64,000 nucleotides of DNA from Fimbriimonas sp. (GTDB taxonomy: Bacteria > Armatimonadota > Fimbriimonadia > Fimbriimonadales > Fimbriimonadaceae). Every line of letters begins with the position of its first letter. The first letter of the stretch is position 1. Made by a program: the position numbers and the translations under genes. A model generated the notes under the pieces. It had not been told where the DNA came from and did no database searches. It saw only the letters and a list, made by a program, of their open reading frames with translations. The DNA is taken from NCBI GenBank assembly GCA_031292555.1, contig JARLGV010000034.1:1-64000 (forward strand), read 5' to 3'. Positions 8,237 to 17,565 of the stretch are shown here, one piece after another.

Positions 8237-10159
8237 ATGAACGCGTTCATTATTGCGCTTGCCGGAGCTATCAGCCTCGGAGTGGCTTCCGCCCAATCGA
8301 CCACGCCGATCAATCTCGGAGGGAACCTGGAGGGAGTGACCGACTGGTCCTATTCGAACGTGTTCGCCGACATGGTCAAGCAGTCTCGCGGGTTTGGCCC
8401 GCCGACGACGCCTTGGTCAGGCACGGTGGCAGTCGACGCCAAGGGATGGCCGACCGTCGATTTTGGGGTCATTCTGGCTACGTGGCCGGGAATGAACGGG
8501 ATCGCGGGAACTTACAAGATCAGTTGCGTTTGCGCTACCACTCCGACGATCGGCTTGGTCGCCAGCCCAGGGCAGATCGCAAATGAGGTACGGAACCCAA
8601 AGACCGGTGTCGTTACGGCCGATCTCGTCTATCCGGCCGGCGGTTCCCAGTTGATGCTCAACTTCACCAAGACGAACGGAGGCGTCCGGAACCTCCAGGT
8701 GATGCGCCCCGGCTACAAGACCACCGACGTGTTCACAACGCCGTTCACCACTCACTGCAGCCGCCTGGCCGCCCTCCGATTCATGGATTTCCAGGCGACG
8801 AACGGGAGTTCCATTCAGCATTGGTCGGACCGCACGCCGGCCGGAGCGCCCAGCTATTCGTCGGCGGCGAATGCCCAGGTGCCGTGGGAAGTCTGCATTG
8901 CCCCATGCAACAAGCTGAACAAGGATGCCTGGATCAATATCCCGGCCAAAGCCGACGACTCCTATGTTGAGGATCTAGCTCAGCTGTTTCATCGAACGCT
9001 CAACCCGAACCTTCACGTTTACTTGGAATATAGCAACGAGGTTTGGAACTGGGGGTTCTCCCAGGCAACCTGGAATCAGACGCAGGCCGCTGCCGACGTC
9101 GCTTCGGGTGACCCAGACCTCAACTACGACAAGGTCAACGACAAGAACGTTTGGTGCGCCAGACGCATCGCAAAGCGGATCAAGACGATCTCCGACATCT
9201 TTCGAAGGGTCTATGGAAACGGCGGCTGGGCAACATCCGTTCGGCCTGTGCTGGCAACTCAGATCGCCTGGCCAGGCTACTGGCTTGTCGACGGGCTAAC
9301 CTTCGCGAACGATCGATTCGGCGCTCCCAACAAGTATCTGTTCGCTTGCGCCGGCGCGCCCTACTTCAATCTGGGAACCGCCGACCAAGCCACCAACTTG
9401 AGCAAGCAACAAGTCCTCCAGGCCCTCGCCGCCAGCGTCGAGGCCCAGAAGACTGACCTGAGCATGGATGCCTGTGCGACCTTGTCTCGCTTCTACAACC
9501 TGAAGTTCCTTGGCTACGAGGGTGGGCCGGATACATTCGGGCCGAACAACATTGCCGCGAAGAAAGCGGCATCCCTCGATTCCGGAATCCAGCCCATCTG
9601 CGCGAACTACCTGAACGTGTGGTTTGGCTACGGCTTCGACTTGCTCAACTGGTTTGTTGCAGGCGCAACGAGCTACGACTCTCAGTACGGAACGTGGGGG
9701 CTGACAAACGACATGACCAACCCGTCCGCACCCAAGATCAAAGCGTTCGACCAGGTCAAAGCCCAAGGTAAAGCGGTACTTACCGAAGGAATCTCCGTCC
9801 CCGGCAAGGTCGACCCTCGGCAATTCTGCCTTCGTGACGCAAACTGGCAAACAGGGGGAGGGCTAACCCTCAACCCCACCGACTGGCGTGGCCCATACCG
9901 CGACTACCTGCTACGCGTTCAAACGGCAGGATCGCATCCGATCACCCTCAGCGTCGGCACGGACCAGGCAGGAGTCAAGGTACAGGTTTGGCTGAACAAC
10001 GTCCAAGTGGGAACAGTAGCGCTGCCCTCTACGGGAAGTCTATCGACCTTCAAGACGACGGTCCCGCTCGCGGTCAAGATGAATGCCGGAATGAACGTCA
10101 TCCGTGTGAAGTTCGTCGCCGGAGATCAAGCGAGCGTAAGCCAGATCACGGTCGGGTAA
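8237..10159 (+). CDS. Secreted glycoside-hydrolase-like protein with C-terminal beta-sandwich
   Basis: A signal peptide (MNAFIIALAGAISLGVASAQ) precedes a 640-residue protein. The middle looks like a clan GH-A (beta/alpha)8 barrel: the Asn-Glu pair of strand 4 is in YLEYSNEVWNWG (N267, E268), and a candidate nucleophile is in FLGYEGGPD (E428). Related secreted proteins in planctomycetes and armatimonads are usually annotated as cellulose-binding or hypothetical. The last 100 residues (LLRVQTAGSHPITLSVGTD then VKVQVWLNNVQVGTV) resemble a carbohydrate-binding beta-sandwich. Substrate is unknown. It is divergent from the NERD gene. Confidence 0.7.
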   Translation: MNAFIIALAGAISLGVASAQSTTPINLGGNLEGVTDWSYSNVFADMVKQSRGFGPPTTPWSGTVAVDAKGWPTVDFGVILATWPGMNGIAGTYKISCVCATTPTIGLVASPGQIANEVRNPKTGVVTADLVYPAGGSQLMLNFTKTNGGVRNLQVMRPGYKTTDVFTTPFTTHCSRLAALRFMDFQATNGSSIQHWSDRTPAGAPSYSSAANAQVPWEVCIAPCNKLNKDAWINIPAKADDSYVEDLAQLFHRTLNPNLHVYLEYSNEVWNWGFSQATWNQTQAAADVASGDPDLNYDKVNDKNVWCARRIAKRIKTISDIFRRVYGNGGWATSVRPVLATQIAWPGYWLVDGLTFANDRFGAPNKYLFACAGAPYFNLGTADQATNLSKQQVLQALAASVEAQKTDLSMDACATLSRFYNLKFLGYEGGPDTFGPNNIAAKKAASLDSGIQPICANYLNVWFGYGFDLLNWFVAGATSYDSQYGTWGLTNDMTNPSAPKIKAFDQVKAQGKAVLTEGISVPGKVDPRQFCLRDANWQTGGGLTLNPTDWRGPYRDYLLRVQTAGSHPITLSVGTDQAGVKVQVWLNNVQVGTVALPSTGSLSTFKTTVPLAVKMNAGMNVIRVKFVAGDQASVSQITVG

Positions 10160-10231
10160 GTGCCGGAGGGGGTTGCGTCTAGCTCCTCGCCGGTGGCCGC
10201 CTCCTGTGAAATGTGCGATCGATGTCGTCTG

Positions 10232-11401
10232 CTACAAGCGATGCGGGGATTCGTCATGACCTGGCATGGTGGGATCGACGAGTCGCGACATAACTTCGAA
10301 GGCGGCGGTCACCCTTGCAGGAATCGGAAAACTCTTGTTTGCCAGCATCACGATTCCAATCTGCCTGCTGGGGATGAATGCGACGTAGGCGCCGAAGCCG
10401 TTCGTAGATCCGGTTTTGTCGATAAGCACGTCTGTCTGAGGAGGCAGCGGTTTGCCAAGTGCAGTCGCGGAATTTGACTCGAGGATCATCTGGACTGAGT
10501 TGCCCGCGAGCAGACGTTTCAACTGCACCGGGTAGGGATACTGCTCCCAGATCAAGTCTTGCACAAGGGCGCCGGAAGTGAAATAGCCCGTGTGGGTTAG
10601 AGATATCGCGCGTTCCATCGGGCCTCTACCGGACGCTGACTGCAGATTGGCCAGGACAAATCGCAACAAATCGGCCGAGCTTGACTTCACGCCATACGCT
10701 TCGGAAGCAAGCACGCCGACGCTCATCCGGATGGGCCCACCCTCTTTCGTGTAGCCCTGCGCGTACCGAGCCATTTGGTCTGCCGGTACGTGAAGGTAGC
10801 TCTCGTCCATCCCCAGCCTGGGGAACAACGTTCGTTCCATCAACTGGTCGAACGGCTGGCGCAAGCTCTTGGCTGCAATGGCGCCGAGCAGTCCAATGCT
10901 TATGTTGGAATAGGTCCTGGATGTGCCCGGTGGAGTCGCGGGCTTCCATCGACGAAGATAGCCCATCAGTTGTTCGAAATTCTTGACCTCAACTGGAACC
11001 TGCAGCGGCAAGCCGCCGGTTGTATGGGTCGCAAAGTTGATCAGTCGCACACGACCGAAGCTGCTGCCCCGCAGACCAGGCAGGTACTTGCTCACTGGAT
11101 CTGCCCACGAGAGCCTTCCGGTGACTTGGGCATACGACGCCAAGGTGGCAGTGAACGTTTTGCTGATGGACCCAATCTCAAATAGCGTCCTGCTATCGAC
11201 GGGCCGATGGCTCTTCTTGGATGCGACGCCGTAATTGAAGAAGTACTTCTTCCCGTGGATGGTTACGCCTACCGCCAATCCGGGTAGCTCTTGCTCTCGA
11301 ACGAGAGGCGCCATAACGCTGTCAACCAGAGCTCGGACTTTAGCCTGATCGACACTCATGCCAGTTGAGGCTGCGAAAACACAAGCCGGGAGAAGGATCA
11401 T
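10232..11401 (-). CDS. Class C beta-lactamase-type serine hydrolase (AmpC-like)
   Basis: The protein keeps all three active-site elements of the family: Ser-x-x-Lys as SISK (S78, K81), Tyr-x-Asn as YSN (Y164, N166) and the KTG box as DKTGSTNGFGAYVAF (K329-G331). An N-terminal hydrophobic stretch ending AASTG serves as export signal. The general look (GLAVGVTIHGKKYFFNYGVAS) is very close to true chromosomal AmpC enzymes rather than to distant esterases. It may hydrolyse cephalosporins or act on peptidoglycan peptides. No ampR-like regulator is adjacent. Confidence 0.87.
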   Translation of the reverse strand: MILLPACVFAASTGMSVDQAKVRALVDSVMAPLVREQELPGLAVGVTIHGKKYFFNYGVASKKSHRPVDSRTLFEIGSISKTFTATLASYAQVTGRLSWADPVSKYLPGLRGSSFGRVRLINFATHTTGGLPLQVPVEVKNFEQLMGYLRRWKPATPPGTSRTYSNISIGLLGAIAAKSLRQPFDQLMERTLFPRLGMDESYLHVPADQMARYAQGYTKEGGPIRMSVGVLASEAYGVKSSSADLLRFVLANLQSASGRGPMERAISLTHTGYFTSGALVQDLIWEQYPYPVQLKRLLAGNSVQMILESNSATALGKPLPPQTDVLIDKTGSTNGFGAYVAFIPSRQIGIVMLANKSFPIPARVTAAFEVMSRLVDPTMPGHDESPHRL

Positions 11402-11616
11402 AGGATTGAATAGTATCGACGTTTGGTCACCGTAGGGTGTCTCGCCGACGGCCAGGTTATTTGGTCACGGATGCCGAATCCATCAGCTCCACGTTCCCGG
11501 ACAGCCCCTATTCGCTGGCAGTTCAACCCTGAGCCTTCAAGCCAGACTTCCCATTCGTCGAAGGCTTAGCCCATCGCTGAACCAGGCGTGACTCGGTACC
11601 TCGAGCGAATTCTCCG

Positions 11617-12114
11617 ATGATCCCATGCCCCCCGAGCGAACAGGCCATCGTGGTGATTGTAGATGCGATCCAGATGAAAATCGACGCTGCGAAGGACCAC
11701 TCTCAAGACGGGTTCTTCCGTGAGCATGGTCAAGCGGATTTTGCCTATGCGGTTCGACGCATAGGCGATCCATCTGCAGCAGAGGACATCACCTCCGAAG
11801 TGTTCCTTGAGGCCATACGAAACTCAAAACGACGGTACCGCGCCGATCCGTTGCCCTGGTTATATGGGATTGCGCGTCGCAAGGTGGCAAACTACTTGCG
11901 AATTGGCGCTCGCCACAAAATCGAACCGCTTTCCGACCTGATGCAGACTGGCATGCAAAATCCGTATGGCGCCCTTGAGGCGGCAGAAGGCGCGCTGGAG
12001 TTCAGGCGGGTTAGCCCTTCCCGCGCCCCGCTACTTGCCCTGATCCAGTTTCCGATAATTCATACCGGCGGCATCCAGGCGTTGGAGGTCGACTTGCAGA
12101 CGGGGGATGAATGA
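11617..12114 (+). pseudogene. Truncated ECF sigma factor (region 2 only)
   Basis: Residues from about 35 on read FFREHGQADFAYAVRRIGDPS and AAEDITSEVFLEAIRN, then PLPWLYGIARRKVANYLR: sigma region 2.1-2.4 of the ECF group. Region 4, which binds the -35 element, is absent. After EAAEGALEFRRVSPSRAP the frame runs into the antisense of the convergent hexosaminidase gene and soon stops. The gene has probably lost its 3' half by deletion. The first 20 or so codons before the region 2 match are also of doubtful coding value. A protein made from it would lack promoter -35 recognition. Confidence 0.6.
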
Positions 12115-13602
12115 CGAGAAGCTTCGATCCGACTTCTGCGACCACGCAATTTCGGCGAGTGCGCAACCGCGGGGCCAGGCCATGTACTCCATGTGGGACG
12201 GCGTCGCAATGTACTCGCACCAAATGTTGCCCTGCACTCCCAGTATGTGGGTCGCCTCGTCGGCGGTCAAAGCTTCGGGAACCGGCTCGTACGAATAGAC
12301 ACTTTCAAGCGGCACGAACCCGCCGATCCCGCGCGGCTCTCCCTGTCTGGCCTGAAGGTAGTCGAAGTACATATGGCTGGTTGGGCTCATCACCGCGTCA
12401 TGGCCAGCGCGCGCGGCGGCGATCCCGCCGTTGATGCCGCGCCAACTCATGACAGTTGCTCCCTTTGCCAAACCGCCCTCCAGAATCTCATCCCAACCAA
12501 TCAGCCGTCTCCCGTGGGCAGTCAGGTAATGGTCGATCTGCTGAATGAACCAGCTTTGCAGTTCCTCCTCGTTCTTTAGGCCTCGCTGATTGATGAGTTC
12601 CTGAGTGCGCGCATTCTTCTTCCATGGTCCCTTGTCGACCTCGTCTCCCCCGACATGAATCCACGAACTCGGGAAGAGCTTCATCACTTCGTCCATTACG
12701 TTCTCGTAGAACTTGACCGTCGACTCCTCGGCGATCAGGTTCGACGAATCGAATGCCCACGGGTCTGGCGTTCGCAGCTGGTTCCAAACTCCCAATTCGG
12801 GGTAGCTCGCGATTGCCGCGCCGGAATGGCCCGGCATCTCAATTTCTGGGACGATCGTGATGTGAAGATCTTTGGCGTGTGCGACGACCTCTCGAATATC
12901 GCTTTGAGTATAGAAACCGCCGTGGTTCTGTCCGTCCTTTGGCTTGCGGAACGTGTCGTAATTCTCAGTCGAACCGATCTTCGTCAGGTTTGGATAGCGT
13001 TTGATTTCGATGCGCCAACCGGGATCGTCGGTCAGATGCCAGTGAAACCGGTTGAACTTATGGGCCGCCATCATATCGAGCATCTTGAGGATCTCGCCCT
13101 TGACATAGAAGTGGCGGCTGACGTCCAGCATCATTCCTCGCCAGGCGAAGCGCGGGCGATCCTGGATCGCCACGTTTGGCACATCCAAGTTCGTGCCGGA
13201 CAGCGCTACCGTGCCATAGGAAGCAGCCGGCAGTAGTTGGCGTAGAGTTTGAACACCGTAGAACAGTCCCGCCGACGTGGACGCCTCGATCTTCACGCCC
13301 TCGGCGGCCACGTCAAGTCGATATCCCTCGTCGCCAAGATCCGGAGTCGGTTTCACGACTTGCAGCACAATGAAGTCTTTGTTCGCGTTGCCGGCGGCCT
13401 TAAGCGGCAAGCCCGTCGATTTCAGCGATTGTCGAAGGAATTCGGCGTTCTCACGCGCTTCCCTGCCCTTTACAACGATCACAGTGGCATCGTCAAGGTG
13501 GAAGGAGCCCGCGTGAGCCTCGACGTGGGAGGGCCAGGGCACAAGGGGAAGTGGCTGCGACATTTCTTGTCGGAGCAGGGCGGTAGCGGCGAGAATGAGC
13601 AT
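12031..13602 (-). CDS. GH20 beta-N-acetylhexosaminidase
   Basis: The 523-residue enzyme has an N-terminal export signal, a GH20b domain (about 20-150) and the GH20 barrel starting at PRFAWRGMMLDVSRHF. Family signatures follow: HWHLTDDPGWRIEIK, VPEIEMPGHS and the catalytic pair in IHVGGDEVDKGPW (D320, E321), where Asp orients the substrate acetamido group and Glu is the acid. It removes terminal GlcNAc or GalNAc from glycans or chitin fragments (EC 3.2.1.52). The 3' end overlaps the sigma remnant on the other strand. A GH109-type enzyme lies 12 kb away, hinting at amino-sugar scavenging. Confidence 0.92.
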   Translation of the reverse strand: MLILAATALLRQEMSQPLPLVPWPSHVEAHAGSFHLDDATVIVVKGREARENAEFLRQSLKSTGLPLKAAGNANKDFIVLQVVKPTPDLGDEGYRLDVAAEGVKIEASTSAGLFYGVQTLRQLLPAASYGTVALSGTNLDVPNVAIQDRPRFAWRGMMLDVSRHFYVKGEILKMLDMMAAHKFNRFHWHLTDDPGWRIEIKRYPNLTKIGSTENYDTFRKPKDGQNHGGFYTQSDIREVVAHAKDLHITIVPEIEMPGHSGAAIASYPELGVWNQLRTPDPWAFDSSNLIAEESTVKFYENVMDEVMKLFPSSWIHVGGDEVDKGPWKKNARTQELINQRGLKNEEELQSWFIQQIDHYLTAHGRRLIGWDEILEGGLAKGATVMSWRGINGGIAAARAGHDAVMSPTSHMYFDYLQARQGEPRGIGGFVPLESVYSYEPVPEALTADEATHILGVQGNIWCEYIATPSHMEYMAWPRGCALAEIAWSQKSDRSFSSFIPRLQVDLQRLDAAGMNYRKLDQGK

Positions 13603-13700
13603 GGACGTTCACAGCATTCCCGAGCCTGACGAACTGTGTCAACTCGCAGGCGCAGAGTCGAAGGGCCAATCGTCTCGTCAGATACGCCAAAATCGCCATC

Positions 13701-13720
13701 TCACATGTCTAGGTATGTGA
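13701..13720. promoter_or_regulatory. Inverted repeat upstream of the DUF1800 operon
   Basis: TCACAT-GTCTAGGT-ATGTGA is a perfect 6-bp inverted repeat with an 8-bp spacer, 56 bp before the chosen start of the DUF1800 gene and about 100 bp upstream of the divergent GH20 start. Its symmetry and position fit an operator for a dimeric regulator acting on one or both genes. The regulator is not known. Confidence 0.35.
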
Positions 13721-13775
13721 TTTCTCAGGCCCAAGGTCTCCCCACATGTCGGCAAAGTGCCCTACACTAGTCTGC

Positions 13776-15131
13776 ATGATTACCGGGGAATCGGCCCGAA
13801 TCAAGCACCTCCTGCGTCGGGCAGCGTTTGGATACCGCTCTAGCGACTGGGCGAGGTACGCCTCTCTTGGCGAGGCCGGCGTCCTCAAGACGCTCGTCGA
13901 CTACGACTCGATCCCGATGAAGATCACGGATCTGCCGCTCGACGATATGGGCGGACTGGTAGCGCCAAACGATGTCGATTCACTCAAACGTTACTGGCTG
14001 TTCCGATTCTGCCAGAGTTCGAGGCCACTCGAAGAGGTGATGACGATGTTCTGGCACCATCACTTCGCCACGTCCGACTACAAAGTCCAAAACCCCAGCA
14101 TCGAATATCGGCAGAATCAGCTTCTTCGAAAGCACGCGATGGGCAGCTTTCGAGATCTCCTCGGCGTCATCGCGATCGACCCCGCGATGCTGATCTGGCT
14201 TGATGGAAACAACAGCACGAAGAAGGCGCCGAATGAGAACTTCAGCCGCGAGCTCCTCGAGCTGTTTACGATGGGCATCGACGGAGGCTACACGGAGCAT
14301 GACGTCAAGGAGGGCGCCAAGTCGTTCACCGGTTGGTCTTACGATTCCGACCGTTTCCAGGTGAAGTTCAACGACAAGAACTTCAACGACACTCCCAAGG
14401 AGTATCTGGGCCAAAAGGGAGACTTCAACCTCGGAACGACCCTCGACATCGTGGCGCGCCACCCCTCCACACCGAGATTCGTTACCAAGAAGCTGTTCGA
14501 GTTCTTCGTTCACGACAACCCGCCGCCCGAGGAGATCGATCGGCTCTGCAAGGTCTATTACGACACCCGCTACAGCATCCGGGAGTTGGTTCGAGCCATC
14601 CTGACGTCCCCCCACTTCTATTCCGATGAAGCGCTTTACTCGCAGATTAAGTGGCCGGTGCAGTACACGGTGATGCTGGTGAAGACGCTCGACGTGCCAT
14701 ACACATGGATTCAGGACATGCAGAGCTATGCCGACAACATGGGTCAGCAGCTCTACAATCCGCCGAACGTAAAAGGTTGGAAGACGGGCCGAAACTGGAT
14801 CAACACCAACACGATGACTGCCCGGTTGAACTTCGCCAAGCACGCCGTCGATCAGCTTCGCTACCGCCAACTGGTGAAGCAACGCGTGACCGACGGACTC
14901 GCAATGGCACACCTCAAGGCGGATGCGTCGTTCAGAACGGCTGAAACGGCGATCGAGGACGTGTGGGAATGGCTGTTGCCTTCCATGCCCCTCACACCAG
15001 ACACACGACAGATGCTCAAGGACTACATGCACACGGGCGCGCCGAAGAAGCCGACCGAGAGCTACTACTGGGATCGGGCGCACGGGCTGGTCGAGTTGAT
15101 CTTGACTTGCCCGGAATATCAACTTGCCTAG
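13776..15131 (+). CDS. DUF1800 family protein
   Basis: The conserved start is MITGESARIKHLLRRAAFGY; I chose this ATG over one ten codons upstream because DUF1800 proteins begin with the HLLRRAAFG block. Further blocks are MTMFWHHHFATSD, RQNQLLRKHAMGSFRDLL, NENFSRELLELFTMGI and PPNVKGWKTGRNWINT, all typical. Function is not established; the family almost always pairs with DUF1501, as here, and is common in planctomycetes and armatimonads, where a role in surface or exported-protein processing has been suggested. No signal peptide is seen. Confidence 0.9.
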   Translation: MITGESARIKHLLRRAAFGYRSSDWARYASLGEAGVLKTLVDYDSIPMKITDLPLDDMGGLVAPNDVDSLKRYWLFRFCQSSRPLEEVMTMFWHHHFATSDYKVQNPSIEYRQNQLLRKHAMGSFRDLLGVIAIDPAMLIWLDGNNSTKKAPNENFSRELLELFTMGIDGGYTEHDVKEGAKSFTGWSYDSDRFQVKFNDKNFNDTPKEYLGQKGDFNLGTTLDIVARHPSTPRFVTKKLFEFFVHDNPPPEEIDRLCKVYYDTRYSIRELVRAILTSPHFYSDEALYSQIKWPVQYTVMLVKTLDVPYTWIQDMQSYADNMGQQLYNPPNVKGWKTGRNWINTNTMTARLNFAKHAVDQLRYRQLVKQRVTDGLAMAHLKADASFRTAETAIEDVWEWLLPSMPLTPDTRQMLKDYMHTGAPKKPTESYYWDRAHGLVELILTCPEYQLA

Positions 15132-15147
15132 CGCACTGAGGAGATAG

Positions 15148-16419
15148 ATGAGCGACCAAACAAGAAGAGAATTCCTACATAACGGGATGACGTTTGTGGC
15201 GATGGGCATCGGCATGCCCGCGCTGTTCATGGAGGCGGCCCAAGCCCGAACAAGCAATGTCCTCAGCGCAATCAACCATCCTGCCGTCGGCTCGGACAAG
15301 ATCCTCGTGCTCGTCGAATTTGCGGGTGGAAACGATGGGCTCAACACCGTCATCCCCCATATGGACCCCGCCTATCAGAAGCTGCGCCCCCGGATCGGCA
15401 TCCGCAAGTCGGACGTCGTGCAGATCGACAACAAACTCGGCCTGCACCCGAGACTGAAACCGCTGATGGAGCTTTATGAGAAGGGCCATATGTCGGTGGT
15501 GACCGGCGTGGGCTACCCGAACCCGAACTACAGTCACTTCGAGTCGATGGACATCTGGCAGTTAGCCGACCCCGCTCATCAGCTCAAGGAGCGGGTCGGA
15601 TGGATCGCTCGGTACTTCAACGAGGACGGCCATCTCAAGACGAATCCGTTGTCTGGACTTACCCTTAGCGGAAACATGCCTCTTGCATTTGCCAGCGAGG
15701 ATATTGCGGCATCGGTCTACACGCAAGGCCAAGAGGACCCTTTCACCAGCACGAACAAAGATCGGGAATATCAGGCGCGGCTTGCGGCCCGGCGTGCGCT
15801 CTACACCAAGGGCACTGTTGCAAACAGCCATCTCGACTTCATCCGCAAAGTGGGGCAGCACGCCTACACCAACACGGCCGAAATCAGGACCGCCCTCGCT
15901 AACTACGATCGAATGGCGAACAAGGCCGCCCGGTACCCACAGTACAACGAATTCGCCAGTTCGATGGAATCGGTGGCCAAGCTTATCTTAGGCGGGCTAT
16001 CGACCCGGGTCTATTACGTCTCGGTAGGCGGCTTCGACACCCATGCCAACCAGCCGTATCAACACGGCGCGCTACTTGGCGTCATCGCGGAATCGATCGT
16101 CGCGTTCTTCCGAGACCTCGAATCGCAGGGCCGGGATAAAGACGTGGTGCTCATGTCATTCTCCGAGTTCGGCCGCCGCGCCGAAGAGAACGACTCGGCG
16201 GGAACCGACCATGGAACCGCGAGCGTGATGTTCGTAATGGGTGGCGCGGTTAAGGGCGGCGTCCACGGGCTCTACCCGAGTCTGACCGACCTCAAGGACG
16301 GGGATCTCAAGTTCACTACCGACTTTCGGCGGGTGTATGCGAACGTACTTGACGGCTGGCTTGGGGCGAACTCAGAGAAAGTCCTTGGCGGCAAGTACGA
16401 ACCCGTCGGCCTAGTCTAG
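15148..16419 (+). CDS. DUF1501 family Tat-exported protein
   Basis: The N-terminus MSDQTRREFLHNG followed by a hydrophobic stretch is a twin-arginine export signal. The body has DUF1501 (alkaline-phosphatase-superfamily-like) blocks: LVLVEFAGGNDGLNTVIPH, the GIRKSDVVQIDNKLGLHP region, VSVGGFDTHANQ and MSFSEFGRRAEENDSAGTDH. Asp, His and Glu residues in these blocks could bind metal. The gene follows DUF1800 by 16 nt with GAGGAG as ribosome site, so the two form an operon. Enzymatic activity is unknown. Confidence 0.92.
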   Translation: MSDQTRREFLHNGMTFVAMGIGMPALFMEAAQARTSNVLSAINHPAVGSDKILVLVEFAGGNDGLNTVIPHMDPAYQKLRPRIGIRKSDVVQIDNKLGLHPRLKPLMELYEKGHMSVVTGVGYPNPNYSHFESMDIWQLADPAHQLKERVGWIARYFNEDGHLKTNPLSGLTLSGNMPLAFASEDIAASVYTQGQEDPFTSTNKDREYQARLAARRALYTKGTVANSHLDFIRKVGQHAYTNTAEIRTALANYDRMANKAARYPQYNEFASSMESVAKLILGGLSTRVYYVSVGGFDTHANQPYQHGALLGVIAESIVAFFRDLESQGRDKDVVLMSFSEFGRRAEENDSAGTDHGTASVMFVMGGAVKGGVHGLYPSLTDLKDGDLKFTTDFRRVYANVLDGWLGANSEKVLGGKYEPVGLV

Positions 16420-16448
16420 CAAACTCGCCCGAGCAGGCGAAAAGCGTG

Positions 16449-17111
16449 CTAACGCCTACGGGCGTCGAAATCCGGAATTCCTCGCGAGACTACGTAGTTG
16501 GGATGGTCGGCGAGCCATTCGGCATCCTTCTGAGCCACGAACCCGATCCAGTGGTAGGTGGCTGAGCACCCACCGTTCCCGCCTCCGACGATCATCCGGA
16601 TCTGCATGCTGTAGGTCGCCGGCAACAACTCCTTCGCCAGTTCGCACTGCAGCACCCCGGCAGGGACCTGGAACCGATCGGAATTGGCGCCTTCCATTCC
16701 TGGCATTGAGGACCGCTTGACCGCCGTAACGTTTACAGTGTTTGACCGTATCGTCTTGACCGCCTTTCCATCGGCGTCAAGAACGTCGACGTCAAGGTGG
16801 GCATAGCCGCGAACCGGCCCGACAAATGCCATCAGGACAGGAAAGCGGGCGACATCGGCCGTGACGTTTCGCTTTAGCCCGCTCCATTGAAACCCGTATG
16901 GCCAACCTTCGGGAACATGCCCGAGCGAGAGCCGAACATTTCCGGCCGCAATGATCTCGCATTTCGCCTTGTTATCCATGTCGAGTGGCCGCCAGCGGTT
17001 GACGTTGCGCAACTCGTCATGCCAACCCAGTTGAATTGGAGGGCGGCTCGGTCGTCCGTCCATGTCCTGCCGAATGATTGCGGCAAAGCAGAAACACAAG
17101 GTCAAGATCAT
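16449..17111 (-). CDS. Hypothetical exported protein
   Basis: A short hydrophobic start (MILTLCFCFAAIIRQDMDG) suggests export. The mature part is beta-rich, with sequences such as GYAHLDVDVLDADGKAV and YSMQIRMIVGGGNGGCSATY, and two Cys in the mature domain. It could be an immunoglobulin-like or jelly-roll domain, but I recognise no family. GGAGA lies just upstream of the ATG. It converges on the DUF1501 gene, and a weak hairpin TCGCC-CGAGCA-GGCGA lies between them at about 16427. Confidence 0.6.
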   Translation of the reverse strand: MILTLCFCFAAIIRQDMDGRPSRPPIQLGWHDELRNVNRWRPLDMDNKAKCEIIAAGNVRLSLGHVPEGWPYGFQWSGLKRNVTADVARFPVLMAFVGPVRGYAHLDVDVLDADGKAVKTIRSNTVNVTAVKRSSMPGMEGANSDRFQVPAGVLQCELAKELLPATYSMQIRMIVGGGNGGCSATYHWIGFVAQKDAEWLADHPNYVVSRGIPDFDARRR

Positions 17112-17324
17112 TTTCAGTCTCCTAGATCAGTCGCACGACTGCGTCACAAGTTTCGGCAGGAAGGCCTCGTGACCTTACGATCACCAATCTCTGAGTGAAC
17201 GATCTGCGCAATAGAGTTCACGCAGGTTCCTAGAATCGGCTCGCCATGTCGGCCGTCGATCGCAACAAGTCATGGCACGCCGATTCTACAAGTATTCAAG
17301 CGACTCGATAACGTGTACATGCAG

Positions 17325-17565
17325 TGGACAATCCGACAGGCAATTAGCACAGATGAACAACACGAATACACAGTTGCGAGGACAATCTCATGTATCGTCC
17401 GATACTTGTCCACAAAATGGACGAATTTATTCGCATTGCGTGAATATCCGCGATATAATGGACGCGTTGATGAACACTAGCCTTCAAATTAATCCGTATA
17501 TTGTCCACTAATTGTCTGTTATCGGATCTGAATACAAGTCATCTTGATTGATCGTCCATCTCGTT
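17325..17565 (+). promoter_or_regulatory. Operator-rich promoter of the GntR/LacI-type regulator
   Basis: Within this stretch the word TGGACAAT or its complement recurs: TGGACAAT at 17325, GGACAAT at 17380, TTGTCCA at 17406, TGGACGAA at 17418, TGGACGCG at 17459, ATTGTCCA at 17500 and CGTCCA at 17553. Two sit as a palindrome, GTCCA-CAAAA-TGGAC (17408-17422). A second palindrome, GTATCG-TC-CGATAC, is at 17392-17405, and TATTC/GAATA arms flank 17428-17446. A TATAAT at 17454-17459 may be the -10 box. The most economical reading is autoregulation by the gene downstream. The rest of 17112-17324 holds nothing recognisable. Confidence 0.55.

Noticed and set aside
13980-15353. 457-codon ORF on the minus strand
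   Set aside because: It is fully antisense to the clear DUF1800 gene and the start of DUF1501, and its translation has no recognisable domain; a GC-rich shadow frame.
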